Shown here one piece after another: positions 51,001-61,873 of a stretch of DNA of 64,000 nt. The number at the start of each line of letters is the position of its first letter. Positions within the stretch are counted from its first letter, which is position 1. Both the position numbers and the translations under genes were made by a program. The DNA lies in contig NC_134745.1 in assembly GCF_050436995.1 (NCBI RefSeq), positions 9,796,001 through 9,860,000 of the forward strand, written 5' to 3'. Source of the DNA: Anticarsia gemmatalis (Eukaryota; Arthropoda; Insecta; Lepidoptera; Erebidae). The notes below the pieces were generated by a model. That model was given only the letters and a program-made list of their open reading frames with translations, ran no database searches and was not told where the DNA came from.

Positions 51001-51502
51001 CTAGGGGCTTACAATATATTTTTATCAATAGTGGTAGAAAAACATTTTTAGAAGGTGTGATTTTCTACTATCGACATTATCATCGTATCGCCTTCATATC
51101 AAGTACTCGACAAAAAATACTCAATAATGAATAGTGTTAATACACAAATGGTACTTTTTAATTACCCTCACCTATTTCTCGATAGCAATTCAAAGCTAAC
51201 TTAAAGATTGCCTCGATAAATCACCCGATGGAATTGCGAGTCGAGTCAAGTTGTGTAGTCTGTACTAACAAGAGCCAATAACATGTGGGGTAAAAGTAAC
51301 AAGGAGAAATTATAGTATTCTAATTCACGGGTTATAAGGAAGAGGCTGGAGGGACGAGAGAGAGTTTTAACGACGATTAGATTTTGGGTGAGGCAGGAAA
51401 TTGGAGCGTTGCTTTAACCTGATTTAACCACATCTGGTGGTACTGTTGCGAGTCTCCCCTCTTTTCACATAGGGAACCCCGTTTTCATGTTAAGTGATAT
51501 TA
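48034..51502. other. Noncoding stretch
   Basis: No recognised coding exon, RNA gene or repeat. The short frames at 48132-48377, 48777-49022 and 50874-51134 lack any domain. Confidence 0.4.
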
Positions 51503-51814
51503 GTACATACATAATATCACGCCTGTTACATCCGAAGGTGTAGGTCGAGGCATTATACGTCTTACGCCATAAATAATGTTTTTCCGTTGTAATAGGGGCA
51601 TATAATCAAATTTCGGACTGCTAATTGAGAAATACTTGTACTAATATAAATCCAGGAATAAAATTTTATCATTTTTTATTGTAATCGGGAGCGCAACTAA
51701 AATGTACGCTACTAAGAATAATAAAGTTGCGCCTCAAAACAGTTACGCTTCGAGGAATACCTCCGATGCCCGATCCGTGAATCGAACCCGAGACCATTGG
51801 ACAAAAGCAGTCGG
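51503..51814 (-). mobile_element. tRNA-derived SINE, degraded, copy A
   Basis: Read on the minus strand, the head carries a B-box-like GGTTCGATTC (51779-51790 region) within GGTCTCGGGTTCGATTCACG. The far end carries CTACACCTTCGGATGTAACA, matching a common lepidopteran SINE whose plus-strand end reads CACGCCTTTATCCCCGAAGG. Its middle differs from copy B; GCGCAACT...AGTTGCGC arms at about 51693-51735 may mark a small insertion. Confidence 0.55.
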
Positions 51815-52204
51815 ATTTTGTAAATATAATTATTAATTTATTCATTGATATTGCTGCTATTCAATATAGATTGCATTTCAATTCGGTATACATATCTAGA
51901 AATTCTAGTCAAGTACGATTTGAGCAGACAGTTAGTGATAAATTAATTGCTTTGCCCACAGTACGTCACTATTGCTTCTAAATTATTCGTTGTAATAGTA
52001 TTTAGTTACGGCGAAAACTAATTTCCCCAGTAATTAAACATCGTAGTTGTAATGTAATGAAATAATGTTGGAGCGATAAATAGACGTCGCTTATAATGTT
52101 GGCACAGAACTTTTTGTTTCAGGAAAAAGTTACTTAGTCTATTTATATCAATTGATTTTTAATGCAGCAAAAATCAACTTATAATGATAATTAACTTATC
52201 TTAA
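51815..52204. other. Noncoding AT-rich stretch
   Basis: No recognised repeat or gene. Confidence 0.45.
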
Positions 52205-52262
52205 ATATAGCCAATTTCTGAAATTTTAACCAGACTGTTACAATTTCAGAAATTGGCCATAT
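52205..52262. repeat. Inverted repeat with 21-bp arms
   Basis: ATATAGCCAATTTCTGAAATT and its reverse complement (one mismatch) surround 16 bases. The inner 16 bp of each arm match perfectly. It would form a strong hairpin. Confidence 0.88.
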
Positions 52263-52378
52263 CAAAAATGCATCTCGAATTTCTATGGAATAGATTATGT
52301 CTAGTATACAGAATTTTATCCATCTATTTATACATACTCGGCCAACATTCCTAAATGTGTATTCCTCTTTAGTCTAAA

Positions 52379-52628
52379 CTAGCTGAACCGCGCAACTTTG
52401 CTTGCGTCACATAAAAGAAAATCGGTCAAAATTTTCCCCGTTTTTGAATCATTTTTCATTGCTACTCTGCTCTTAATGGTCGTAGCGTGATGATATATAA
52501 CCTATAGCCTTCCGCGATATATGGGCTATCTAAGACTGAAAGAATTTTTCAAATCGGACCAGTAGTTCCTGAGATTAGCGCGTTCAAACAAACAAAGAAA
52601 CTCTTCAGCTTTATAATATTAGTATAGA
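52379..52628 (-). mobile_element. Nonautonomous Helitron (Lep1-like), copy 6, between direct repeats
   Basis: Plus-strand CTAGCTGAACCGCGCAACTT to ATATTAGTATAGA, with A and T flanks. An extra TTAGTATAGA copy follows at 52629-52638. Similar 51-bp segments lie on each side, at 52328-52378 and 52640-52690 (44 of 51 bases equal by eye). Confidence 0.88.
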
Positions 52629-52690
52629 TTAGTATAGATTTGTCCATATTCTGCCAACAATCCTAAATGTTTATTTCTCTTTAGTCTAAA

Positions 52691-53039
52691 TAAGAAAACA
52701 CGTCCATTTATGTAACTGTATCTTCCAAACATAATCTAGAGATTAACGTAAGCTTTGTACGAACGGAGAATGAATGACGTCGTCACAACGATGGGTGTTG
52801 CGAAGGGAAAACATATGGCCACGCTTATGTTCGTAACAACACCTACTTATCACTACATAGTATCATGCAGCCTACGCATCTGTTTGTTGTCTTGTTGCGA
52901 GGTGATCTCGGAAAACATGCATCTATTTTTGGTTATGGATAGGCTCGTTTTGTAGTAGGTTCATATTATACTTTTGGTGTATAAGTTAAGTGACGCATAA
53001 CGGTATTTTCTTTTCCATGATTATTAAGTTTAATGTGTG
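52691..53039. other. Noncoding stretch
   Basis: No recognised feature. The frame at 52755-52955 has no motif. Confidence 0.4.
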
Positions 53040-53201
53040 CAGTAGCGCGATTCTCTAAAACCGGTATTGCCATATTAAATTTAAAATGTACTCCCAAAAT
53101 AGTTCCTATCACGCCCGTTAGAAGCTCTAAACAGATTTTTACACAACATTTCTCGATAGCCAGCCGGTTGTAGTCGATAGTGGTAGAGAATCGAGCTACT
53201 G
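53040..53201. mobile_element. MITE, CAGTAG-end family, copy 4 (near complete)
   Basis: The ends CAGTAGCGCGATTCTCT and AGAGAATCGAGCTACTG are inverted repeats of each other with one mismatch. The core GTACTCCCAAAATAGTTCCT matches the other copies. Length is 162 bp and there is no coding capacity. Confidence 0.8.
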
Positions 53202-54200
53202 ATACTCTTATATCCTTAGCCTAGCTAGCCGCAGCTCTGATTTTTGTTAGCCTAGAAAGAATAGTTAAAATAAATAAACTTCAACATTTTCCTCTTAATT
53301 ATTACGAAAATATGTAATATAACAGGAGCGTATAAAATGAACCATGAACTACAACAACAGCATATCACATTACAAAATGTAGACAGGCACCTTGCAAAAT
53401 AAAAATCCACGACGTAAACTTCTTGAGAGCTTACTTAGTTTTATAACATAAGTTTTAAGTTCGTGAACTACGCTCGGATACTTTTTAGTTTAAACACAGG
53501 GCAGCGGTAGGCGTCATTAGTATGCTTCCCTATAACTACGGAGATTCAACGTATTACATACTTAGTTACCTCGAGGTTGACAATCGATACTGACCTGTTT
53601 CTTGTAGCGGTAATGTGGTAGGACGGATTATTAAAAGAACTAACCCTTTGTATTGAAACCACGTGGTCTGTTTAGCCTTTACGCTCTGATTAGGATCACC
53701 GGGTAACTATTTTACCCGACTTCAGGACAAAGAAAGAAGGTCTCTATTCGTCTAGAAATATTTAGTATTTTAGTACCTACCATTAAATCAAAGAAACTTT
53801 GATAACGCGGCATAAGAATTTGCTGTGTTGTTAAGTGCCCATAATGTCGTCAACAAAGTCGATTATGCGATTGATAGCCAAGTGGCTTATTCATTGTTCG
53901 TACAGTTTATTAAGAAACACATTTTTTTCATACAACATAAAGTTTCCTTTTTAATCAAATTATACAAGAAATAGGCTCCACACCTTTACCTAGCGTACGG
54001 TTGAATTAGGATACAGTGGCTTCCAAGGATGAACCCCAACGAAATAGGTTGCAAGATACTAAACCGCCAATAACAGAAGTAAGGCCTTGCATTTATTCTT
54101 ATTGAACGAGCCCCGTGGCTGGCACTTACAGGTAACGAAATAGCAAAGAAACATTTTTTGTTTCGGGTCAAAAGTAACATTCGTGAACCGCGTCTATTCG
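53202..54200. other. Noncoding stretch
   Basis: No recognised repeat or gene. Confidence 0.4.
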
Positions 54201-54377
54201 GCGTAGCGCGATATCCTACAGACGGTACTATTGAGTATCGAGGGTTTGACATTTAAAATGTAATGCAAAAATAATTCCTACGGCGCCCGCTAAAGGCGCT
54301 GATCAGATTTTCATACAAAAATACTACTTAGCTAGCCGGTTATTGATAGTCAATAGTGATAGAGAATCACGTAACAG
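54201..54377. mobile_element. MITE, CAGTAG-end family, copy 5
   Basis: It contains GCGTAGCGCGAT, CTACAGACGGTACTATTGAG and GGCGCTGATCAGATTTTCAT, with the decayed end AGAGAATCACGTAACAG. It directly abuts copy 6, sharing the CAG at 54375-54377. Confidence 0.75.
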
Positions 54378-54557
54378 TAAAGTAAATTTTCTGCAATCGG
54401 TACTATCGACGAGCGAGCGTTCGACATTTCAAAATACTCAAGGAAAATAGTTCTTGAGACCGGCGCTAGAGGCGCTGATCAGTCTTTTATTCAAAATATT
54501 GTCAAAAGTCAACCGGTTGTCAATTGTACTGACTGTAGAAAATAGTGCTATTTACAG
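54375..54557. mobile_element. MITE, CAGTAG-end family, copy 6 (tandem with copy 5)
   Basis: CAGTAAAGTAAATTTTCTGC begins a second unit in the same orientation, with CAATCGGTACTATCGA and GAGGCGCTGATCAG in order. The right end is decayed (ATTTACAG). Confidence 0.65.
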
Positions 54558-54835
54558 ACACAAACTACGGTCACAATAACAAGAATTTTTATCAACAAGT
54601 TACCTCGGCTATTCAAGAGATCGCAATATTCTTTATTGGTTTGAAGCTAGAATAGAGATAAGTGAATAACGAGGTAATAGGCAATCATCCGAGGGGAAAA
54701 GTCCCAACAATTTTTCAATAAAGGTTTTCAATGAGAACGCGTTTAAAATAAGTTAACTTTATAAGCACGCTTTTATTTGATGTTTTGTGAGAATGTGACA
54801 TTTGTACTTACATACAATACATACACAAAAATACG

Positions 54836-54991
54836 CCTTTTTGCATAGGGGCAGCCAGGGACCAGAGAACGTCACTAGGTAAGATCCTTACAAACTTCCT
54901 TTGCTTCAATCACATCCATACATCTTGTCATCTGACCTTTTTGCAAGACATCATCCTTATGACCTGTGTTTGTCTTTCTAGGGCGTCCCTC
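54836..54991 (-). pseudogene. Retrotransposon ORF C-terminal relic with two stops
   Basis: The minus strand reads EGRPRKTNTGHKDDVLQKGQ, then MTRCMDVIEAKEVCKDLT, then TAG TGA, then RSLVPGCPYAKR in the same frame. The Gly-Arg-Pro-Arg-Lys ... Cys-Lys-Asp ... pattern is a common C-terminus of a lepidopteran mobile-element protein. The TGA stands where a Trp (TGG) would be expected. This is an inactivated copy. The element class is uncertain. Confidence 0.6.
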
Positions 54992-55330
54992 CCCGGCGCT
55001 TCCCAAGAAAATTTTTCTTACAAAAGATATCTATCAGATTTATTGACAATCAGAGACTCCTTATTCTCATCAGAATTTATTGTATAATGTTAACGATATT
55101 GTAATTCATTTGAACCGTAAAATACCTGCGATATAATAATTGTACTGAACGATATTATAACCATAATAATTTACTCATAGAGATGTAGTATTTTCAATCA
55201 CAACAAATTATAAATGCAATGTTTTCTGTTTACGTGTAACAATTAATAAAACAGTGGGACTTTAAAATGATATAAATAAATTGGTGCATTGATGATCCAG
55301 TAACTTGCTTTACATAATGTCTATATTGTC
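54992..55330. other. Noncoding AT-rich stretch
   Basis: No recognised feature. Confidence 0.4.
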
Positions 55331-55557
55331 TATACATATTATGCCTGTTATACTCGAAAGTATAGGCAGTGCCCAAATACTAGCGTCATTTACAATGTGA
55401 TTCAGTAATCGTAGTTCGTAGCCAGGTACGTGACCAAACTCCGGGCTGATAATAAGAATGATCTTATGTGAATTAGAAAATGACCAAATAGCACTTTGTT
55501 CATCCTGGGTTTTGAACCCCGGTTAGCAGTCGGGAGCACTACCGGCAAACAGTCGGA
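55331..55557 (-). mobile_element. tRNA-derived SINE, degraded, copy B
   Basis: The plus strand shows ATTATGCCTGTTATACTCGA (tail side), ACTCCGGGCTGATAATAAGA, AAATAGCACTTTG and CTGGGTTTTGAACCCC, followed by GGTTAGCAGTCGGGAGCACT. The last parts are the reverse complement of a tRNA-like B box and head. It matches the general layout of copy A. Confidence 0.65.
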
Positions 55558-58500
55558 CTATAAAATGTCTATTTAATTAAATTGGTACGAGTATCTCGTC
55601 AATTGTTAGCATGTTTTCAATTGGTTACATGTTTTGTTAGAGCAATAATTGCTTGCCAACAAAACACCTGATGCAAACAGCACTGCGTTTTTTCTGGTGA
55701 ATAAATTACGTAGTGATTTTAACTGCTGCCCGTGGAATTGTTTGGACGTTTTAAACTGTTTGGTTTACGTATTTTTGTAAAAAAAACTTTGTAAACTTTT
55801 TCGTTTTTGAATAGCATTTAAGGCCTTGTTGACATCAGTCTTTCGGTTGCTTAAGAACAAACATTAAAGGAATAAATTAAATGAAAATAGTGTTTGATAA
55901 ATGAGCTAGAAAAAATATTTTATTGTATTTCTACAAATGTGCACTAAGCCTATATGTGGATGGTTTCGTTCAATTTTCAATGGAGTGACCGCAGTACAAA
56001 ATCCTTTCATTATTCTTGAAATTATACAATCTAATTATGCTAACACTGATATTCTAAAGCTATCCATAATACAAATTAAATTCAAACATGTCCGTTTTGA
56101 ACTGAGCAATTGTATTAACGACCGCACAGGTGCGGTAAAGCAGTTATTTGATTCCGGATATGATTGGATTTCAAATGAGCTCATGCCGCCATGCCATGCC
56201 TGTGGCCCGGCCATCTCCCCAAAGTGTACACCTATTTAGATATTAATTAAAACACAATGTATTAACGAGATTGCCAACGCAAATGAAGCAATTACCTTCA
56301 TTTGCAAATACAAGCCAGTTTGTTGATATAATTTATTTTGCGTTACACGTTTGTTGTGTAGTTGAAATGTTTAAATAAGCATCGTATTGCGGTAAAATTG
56401 TGTAGATTAATTGCATTTTATTGCAATCTAAACAATCAACATGAACTGATTTAGAACAAACTCAATTAACAATATATTATGATGAACTGACGTGGTGTGA
56501 CTAAATTATCTTTTACCTCAGGGAATTTTCCTCCCAAAATTAAATACTTATTTAGTTTAGTTACATAACTGTGCTTTAATAAATTGTTAATTGCTTACAT
56601 GCAACACGCACAAAGCACACGATCGCCCAATTATTAATATTCCTTTATTATTTTATAAATTAATAATGTCCAACGATATCGGTAATACATTTTGCAATAG
56701 GTGTAATATTTACACCAGCTACGAAAGATATTGATAGCGATTTTCCTCTTATTTACAGTAATATAAGTACCTACATAAACGCATCTCATATTTCACGTGG
56801 CCCGTGGACGCAATCTTCGGTGACATTGAATCTAACGAGCTTCGGAACGTGTCCGCGTGTTGTTTATATCTAACCACTTAGAGCTTTTCCACAAATGAAA
56901 TACACTAATAATAATTCTTATGTTTTTATTGTTTTATGTTTGGTTTTGATATTTGATTCTAAAGTGTCGCTAGTCAACGTAGAAAAGTTGAAATAGTGAA
57001 GAACTAATTTACCTTAATGCCTACCTAATAAATTTCTCTAGTTCGACAGACATTTGATAACGAATAAAATTGTGACTAAAAACCAAAAAAATATCAACAA
57101 ATATTCGTATTACTTGATTATAGCAGGTCTACAGTCGCACAAAACGTAACAAAAACAACAAGATTTAAATATACTTGCGTTTCTATCCTTATTTGTACTC
57201 TCAGAGCCCAAACAACGTGTCAAAGGCGACAATGCGTGGCGAGAGTAAGATCTTATCATGTGTAATATCACACTTGGGCTGAGCTAAACGGGTTATACCT
57301 TTGTGCTGAATAACGCCAGTAGACTCAAGTAGTTAATGAAAAGCAAGGCTAAGCAGTGTAGTTAACACGTGCGGGAAAGTTCTAGAGTCTTGCAACTTCT
57401 GCGAATATTACCTGGTATATGTATGTAGGGCAAGTAATTGTTGTTTATGAGGCCAAACTGTATACATTTATGAAGTGTTGTTCGTAAGTTGGTAAATTGA
57501 AGAAACTATTTGGCACGTGAATGTATAACAGACAGCCCGTACCACAGCTGATGCAATTCGACCGAAAAAAAATTGAGCAACAAATAAAATGATCTTTAAT
57601 TTTCAATCGCGTTTGAGACGCGTTGCGTTATAATATCATGTAACAGCCTAACATTGTTTAAATTTAAATATCTCGTAAAGTGTCGCACATACATTTTGAA
57701 AAGACAAATTATTACAAGCCCCTTTCGAATTTAAATGAACCACTTTGTAACCTAATAAAAGTGTAAGCAAATAAACACGTGATGTACTTCACAACGTAAC
57801 AAGAGTTCACACACAACATTATACACTCAGTTTGCATAACACGTTACCCTAACGACTATAAAATTATATAACAATTTTATGTACGTAGCAATGCAGTCCC
57901 AGCGGTAACAATTACGAGGGCGGTGCTTTCATTAAACTTCATGAACTTAGCGCGATTTATGTTCGCGGAGTTTCAAAGAGTTCGTTCCCGTTCACTCCCG
58001 TGAGCGCCACACCTCGTGACTTCTCGTTCAACCGTTCGTGTTTGTAGTCAGCTAGTCGACCGATTCAATTAGTTTTTAATTTTAGAAGCTATTCCGAAGA
58101 GGTGCTTCTCAAAGGTGACTAGCAACGCTTAAGCTTTTCTTTCTTGCTTCTTGGATGAATCGAAAGAAAAACACGTTTCTTTATAATATTGAGCAATTAA
58201 TTGACGTCGTTTGCTTTTGCAAGTCATAAAAACATTCGTTTTCAATTAATCCACGTCCAATCAGCATGAAAGAATCTTCTTTTTGGAGTAACAAACTGCG
58301 CTGAAACTAAGATCGTCTTGAAACCTACCGATCGCTTCTAGAAAACGAAACTGCAATTAGCGAGGGAGCGAACAATAAAAAAAAAACAATTACCATGAAA
58401 CAAAAACCCTCTTTTTGTGGGAAGCATAAATCTTCCTTGTTTTGGACTCCTTTTCGACATTCTCCAGGGTTAGCTAACACATAAATAAATACATTGTTTT

Positions 58501-58859
58501 CGTTATTTCTTTCAAATTATGTTGTCCTTGGCATTGTTTCTGAGGATGTTCCACACTTTCCTCGTACGGAAGTTAGGGATAATGTCATTTTGGAACACAT
58601 TCCCTAAAAGTTGAGACAGATAGTGCTATAAACACTAAGTTATGTTATAATTTGTCTAGAACAGAGGCTAGAATAACAATTCTATATTTTATTAATCAAA
58701 AAAAGATTCTCCAGATTTCATTTTGTTTTAATATGTATTTAAAATGTCTAAGTTAAACTCATAAAAACCTCTGCTTTAATTTCTTTACTACTATCTTTTT
58801 TTGACCGTCTATTCCTCTATTAGCTATAATGACGTATGTGTGTGATCAACATTAAAAAA
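55558..58859. other. Noncoding stretch
   Basis: An inverted repeat GCAAATGAAG / CTTCATTTGC lies at 56279-56305. A less AT-rich block at about 57900-58113 with many CG pairs ends near CTCAAAG-GTGACT, which could be an untranslated exon and donor but is weak. The frame at 55937-56239 (100 residues) has no recognisable domain. Confidence 0.35.
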
Positions 58860-58916
58860 AAAATTAAAAATGTTTATTTCAGAAACTGGTACAGCTTTTA
58901 CAGTGAATCTTACATT

Positions 58917-58961
58917 AGAGCCTCCTTTTAAGTAAAACATATACCTGTGCTAGGAGGCTCT
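58917..58961 (-). repeat. Perfect 10-bp hairpin in the LINE 3' UTR
   Basis: AGAGCCTCCT (58917-58926) and AGGAGGCTCT (58952-58961) surround a 25-base loop, about 50-100 bases before the element's 3' end. In some LINEs a 3' stem-loop is recognised by the reverse transcriptase; whether that holds here is inference. Confidence 0.85.
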
Positions 58962-59095
58962 GCTCTTCAACACATTGTTAAAATTTTGTAAAAGAGATGT
59001 ACAGTACAAAAATGAAATAAAATAAAGAATAGAGAAAACAAAAAGAAACGAAAATAAAATCTGACAAAAATGAAAATAATTCTAAAAATGTAGTA

Positions 59096-59124
59096 TGTGT
59101 ATGTGCGTGTGTGTGTTTGTGTGT

Positions 59125-59162
<38 letters not shown>
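59096..59162. repeat. TG/GT microsatellite in the LINE 3' UTR
   Basis: About 65 bases of TG dinucleotides with a few interruptions (CG, TT, TA). It lies between the LINE stop codon and the hairpin. Confidence 0.95.
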
Positions 59163-59164
<2 letters not shown>

Positions 59165-59221
59165 TGAGTATAAATATCTAATCCCGAGTACTATGTGTGT
59201 ACCTAATATGCATGCTCATAC

Positions 59222-61873
59222 TTACGTTGCTTGTATAAATAGTTCAATGTCGTCATAGGTATTCAGTTTTAGCCATTCGACAATAGCTTTTTTACAATTT
59301 TTAGTAGACATAGAATATATATTTATTAACTTATTTATTTTATTGTATAGGACAGCGGAGTTTGTAATGTACTGTCTTTTAGCATATGTTGTCCTAACAA
59401 ATTTTACTGGCGCAACACGGTAGTTTCGCCTTCTGTCTCTATGATGAGGATCAAATGGCAGACTTTTATGAAGTTTTAAGACGGTATGGACTATATATAA
59501 TTTTCGGACTGTAAGAATGTCACTGAGAGAGTATAGCTCGTTGGTGGGGAATCTATATGGCTTGAAGTACATCACCTTGATAAGGGATCTCTGCGCGCGC
59601 TCCAGCTCTAGAAATTTTAATTTGGTTGCCCCACCCCACACGGGTATGCAATAAACCAGAATTGATTGAGCTAAAGAGACGTAGACCTCTTTTAACATTT
59701 TTTTACTAGTCACATGCCGCAGGTTCTTAAATATCCAGATAAGTTTTCTTACACGAGCCATAACCGTATCGATATGAGTATGCCATGATAATCGCTGATC
59801 AACTATCACACCTAGATATTTTATATGTGTTACTTTTTCAATAGCATTGCATGAACAGTCGTTGTAAGATATGTTATGGCAAGTATGAATTTTTAGTGTT
59901 AAGTTATGTTTAGGTTGGGTGTTGTTGTAGTTTGTAAATGTAATATACTTTGTTTTGGAAATGTTAAGAGTAAGAAGGTGTAAGTTCAACCAATCAGCAA
60001 CTATGGAAAGACCCTTTTCAGCAGTTTTATGTACAGATTCCCAGGTATCACCCGAAAAAACGATAGCTGTATCATCAGCATATGAAAATACACGACCATT
60101 TTCTGGCATCAATTTGCAGAGACGGTTGATGTAAATTAAAAATAAGGTCGGACCAAGTACACTGCCTTGCGGAACGCCGTACGTTACGTTGGAGTCTTTA
60201 CTAATATACTCTCCTACTTTAACCTTTTGCTTACGATCTCGCAGGTAATCTATTAGTAATGCTAATGGCGTTCCTCTTACGCCTATTTCTTCCAGACTAC
60301 GCACAAGAATGGGGACAGAGACGGTATCAAAGGCTTTTTTCAGATCAAGAAACACAGTTAGACATTTTTTTCCTGAATCTACAAAGTTTACAATATCACT
60401 AGTTAATGCCGTCACTGCGTCTTCCGTAGAGAGTTTTTGTCTAAAACCGTATTGAGCTTGTGAAATTATGTTATATTTATTCATGTAATTTGTTATTCTT
60501 ATGTTAATTAGTTTTTCGATGATCTTAGATATAGCAGGTAGGACAGAGATAGGTCTATAGTTATTAATATCGTCTCTGTCTCCACCCTTGTGCACAGGGG
60601 TAATAATGGCTTGCTTAAGAGCTGGTGGAAATTTACCTTGGTTGAAGCATAAGTTTGCGAGATGGGAGATGATAGGTACAACTAATTCATGGGCAGTTTT
60701 TAAGAATCTCGTTGTAATATTATCCCACCCTGGAGCGCTATCAGATTTCAGAGCCATAAGCACGCTATGTACTTCGCTAGGATCGGTTTCAAGAAGGACA
60801 AGGGACGAGGCTTGTGAATCTATTATGACATCAGAGTTGTGTTGTTGCAGTGATTGGTTGTTTGAGATTATGTTTTCAGCTAGAGTTTTCCCAATATTAG
60901 CAAAATAATCATTTATGTAGTCTACTGAAGCTTGAGGGGTGGTCATAATTTCTAATAATTCTTTGTTTGAGTTCTTATTTGGTTTGCGCTGAGTTATACT
61001 GTTTATTGTGCTCCATATTAGTTTAGTATTTTTATTTGCTTTTATTAGTTGTTCCTCATCGTATTTTCTTCTAAGCTTTTTAATCAAATTATTGCAATAA
61101 TTACGGTATCTCCTGTAAGTAATTTGTAGTATATTGTTTTGGGGATCTGAGCGTAGCTTTTTTTGCATATCATTTCTATTTTTTATACAACGTAATATTC
61201 CTGAAGTTATCCATGGTTTAATAATGCGATTTTTTTTCGAAATTAAAGTGGTAGTAGTATTTTTCTGAAGGCAATTTTGGAGTGTGTCTATTAATTGAGT
61301 TGATAATGTGACTGGATCATTTATAGCACAAAGTTCAGCAATATTATTTAACTTTAGGTCAGCTATTGCTCTTTCAAAGTTCACGATTGTTTTATATTTC
61401 GAACATTTAGAAGAATTCACTAGGTTTGATAGTTTAAGAAAAATCATGAAATGATCCGTGATAGTAGTATTCAACACGGCAACAGAGGCAGCGGTTTTCC
61501 TTTTATCTAATTTCAAATTAAAGTGATCTAAACAATTTTCACCTCTTGTTGGAAAAGAGTGTCCCGGTAACAAGCCGTGCATTGCGAGCATATTCAGGTA
61601 GTTTAATCTATTTGCACGTTCATTTGATGGTTCGGTGGGTTTATAAATAGTATTTATATTTATGTCACCAGTTAAAACGATGTTTTTATACGATTTAAGT
61701 GATTCTAGGTGAGTATTAAGCGAATCTATAAATTTATCTGCATTTGTATTTGAGGGCGATCGATATATTGCAAGGATAACAAGATTAGGCATAGTTACTT
61801 GTAAGCACGATGCATGATCTAACACTATTTCCTTAACTTTGACTTTGTGCTCACACTTAATATATACTGCCAC
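59222..61873 (-). CDS. LINE polyprotein: partial APE-type endonuclease plus reverse transcriptase
   Basis: This protein nicks target DNA and copies the element's RNA. The frame of 883 residues (counted from a GTG at 61873; it stays open to about 61945) has the C-terminal part of an exonuclease-endonuclease-phosphatase domain: LTGDIN near residues 67-72 and the TDH box at 139-141. A linker follows with SDSAPGWDN at 377-385. The reverse transcriptase has NNYRPIS (437-443), FLDLKKAFD (508-516), GVPQGSVLGPTLF (566-578) and the catalytic YADD (598-601). No RNase H domain is evident. The type fits the Jockey/CR1/L2 group; the exact clade is undecided. No stop or frameshift interrupts it, but the missing endonuclease N-terminus makes self-mobilisation unlikely. 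It has no real start codon here, consistent with 5' truncation. Confidence 0.93.
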   Translation of the reverse strand: MAVYIKCEHKVKVKEIVLDHASCLQVTMPNLVILAIYRSPSNTNADKFIDSLNTHLESLKSYKNIVLTGDININTIYKPTEPSNERANRLNYLNMLAMHGLLPGHSFPTRGENCLDHFNLKLDKRKTAASVAVLNTTITDHFMIFLKLSNLVNSSKCSKYKTIVNFERAIADLKLNNIAELCAINDPVTLSTQLIDTLQNCLQKNTTTTLISKKNRIIKPWITSGILRCIKNRNDMQKKLRSDPQNNILQITYRRYRNYCNNLIKKLRRKYDEEQLIKANKNTKLIWSTINSITQRKPNKNSNKELLEIMTTPQASVDYINDYFANIGKTLAENIISNNQSLQQHNSDVIIDSQASSLVLLETDPSEVHSVLMALKSDSAPGWDNITTRFLKTAHELVVPIISHLANLCFNQGKFPPALKQAIITPVHKGGDRDDINNYRPISVLPAISKIIEKLINIRITNYMNKYNIISQAQYGFRQKLSTEDAVTALTSDIVNFVDSGKKCLTVFLDLKKAFDTVSVPILVRSLEEIGVRGTPLALLIDYLRDRKQKVKVGEYISKDSNVTYGVPQGSVLGPTLFLIYINRLCKLMPENGRVFSYADDTAIVFSGDTWESVHKTAEKGLSIVADWLNLHLLTLNISKTKYITFTNYNNTQPKHNLTLKIHTCHNISYNDCSCNAIEKVTHIKYLGVIVDQRLSWHTHIDTVMARVRKLIWIFKNLRHVTSKKMLKEVYVSLAQSILVYCIPVWGGATKLKFLELERAQRSLIKVMYFKPYRFPTNELYSLSDILTVRKLYIVHTVLKLHKSLPFDPHHRDRRRNYRVAPVKFVRTTYAKRQYITNSAVLYNKINKLINIYSMSTKNCKKAIVEWLKLNTYDDIELFIQAT

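Noticed and set aside
55937..56239. 100-residue frame
   Set aside because: No recognised domain; the composition is as expected of random sequence.
60588..60908. 106-residue plus-strand frame
   Set aside because: It is antisense to the reverse transcriptase frame of the LINE.
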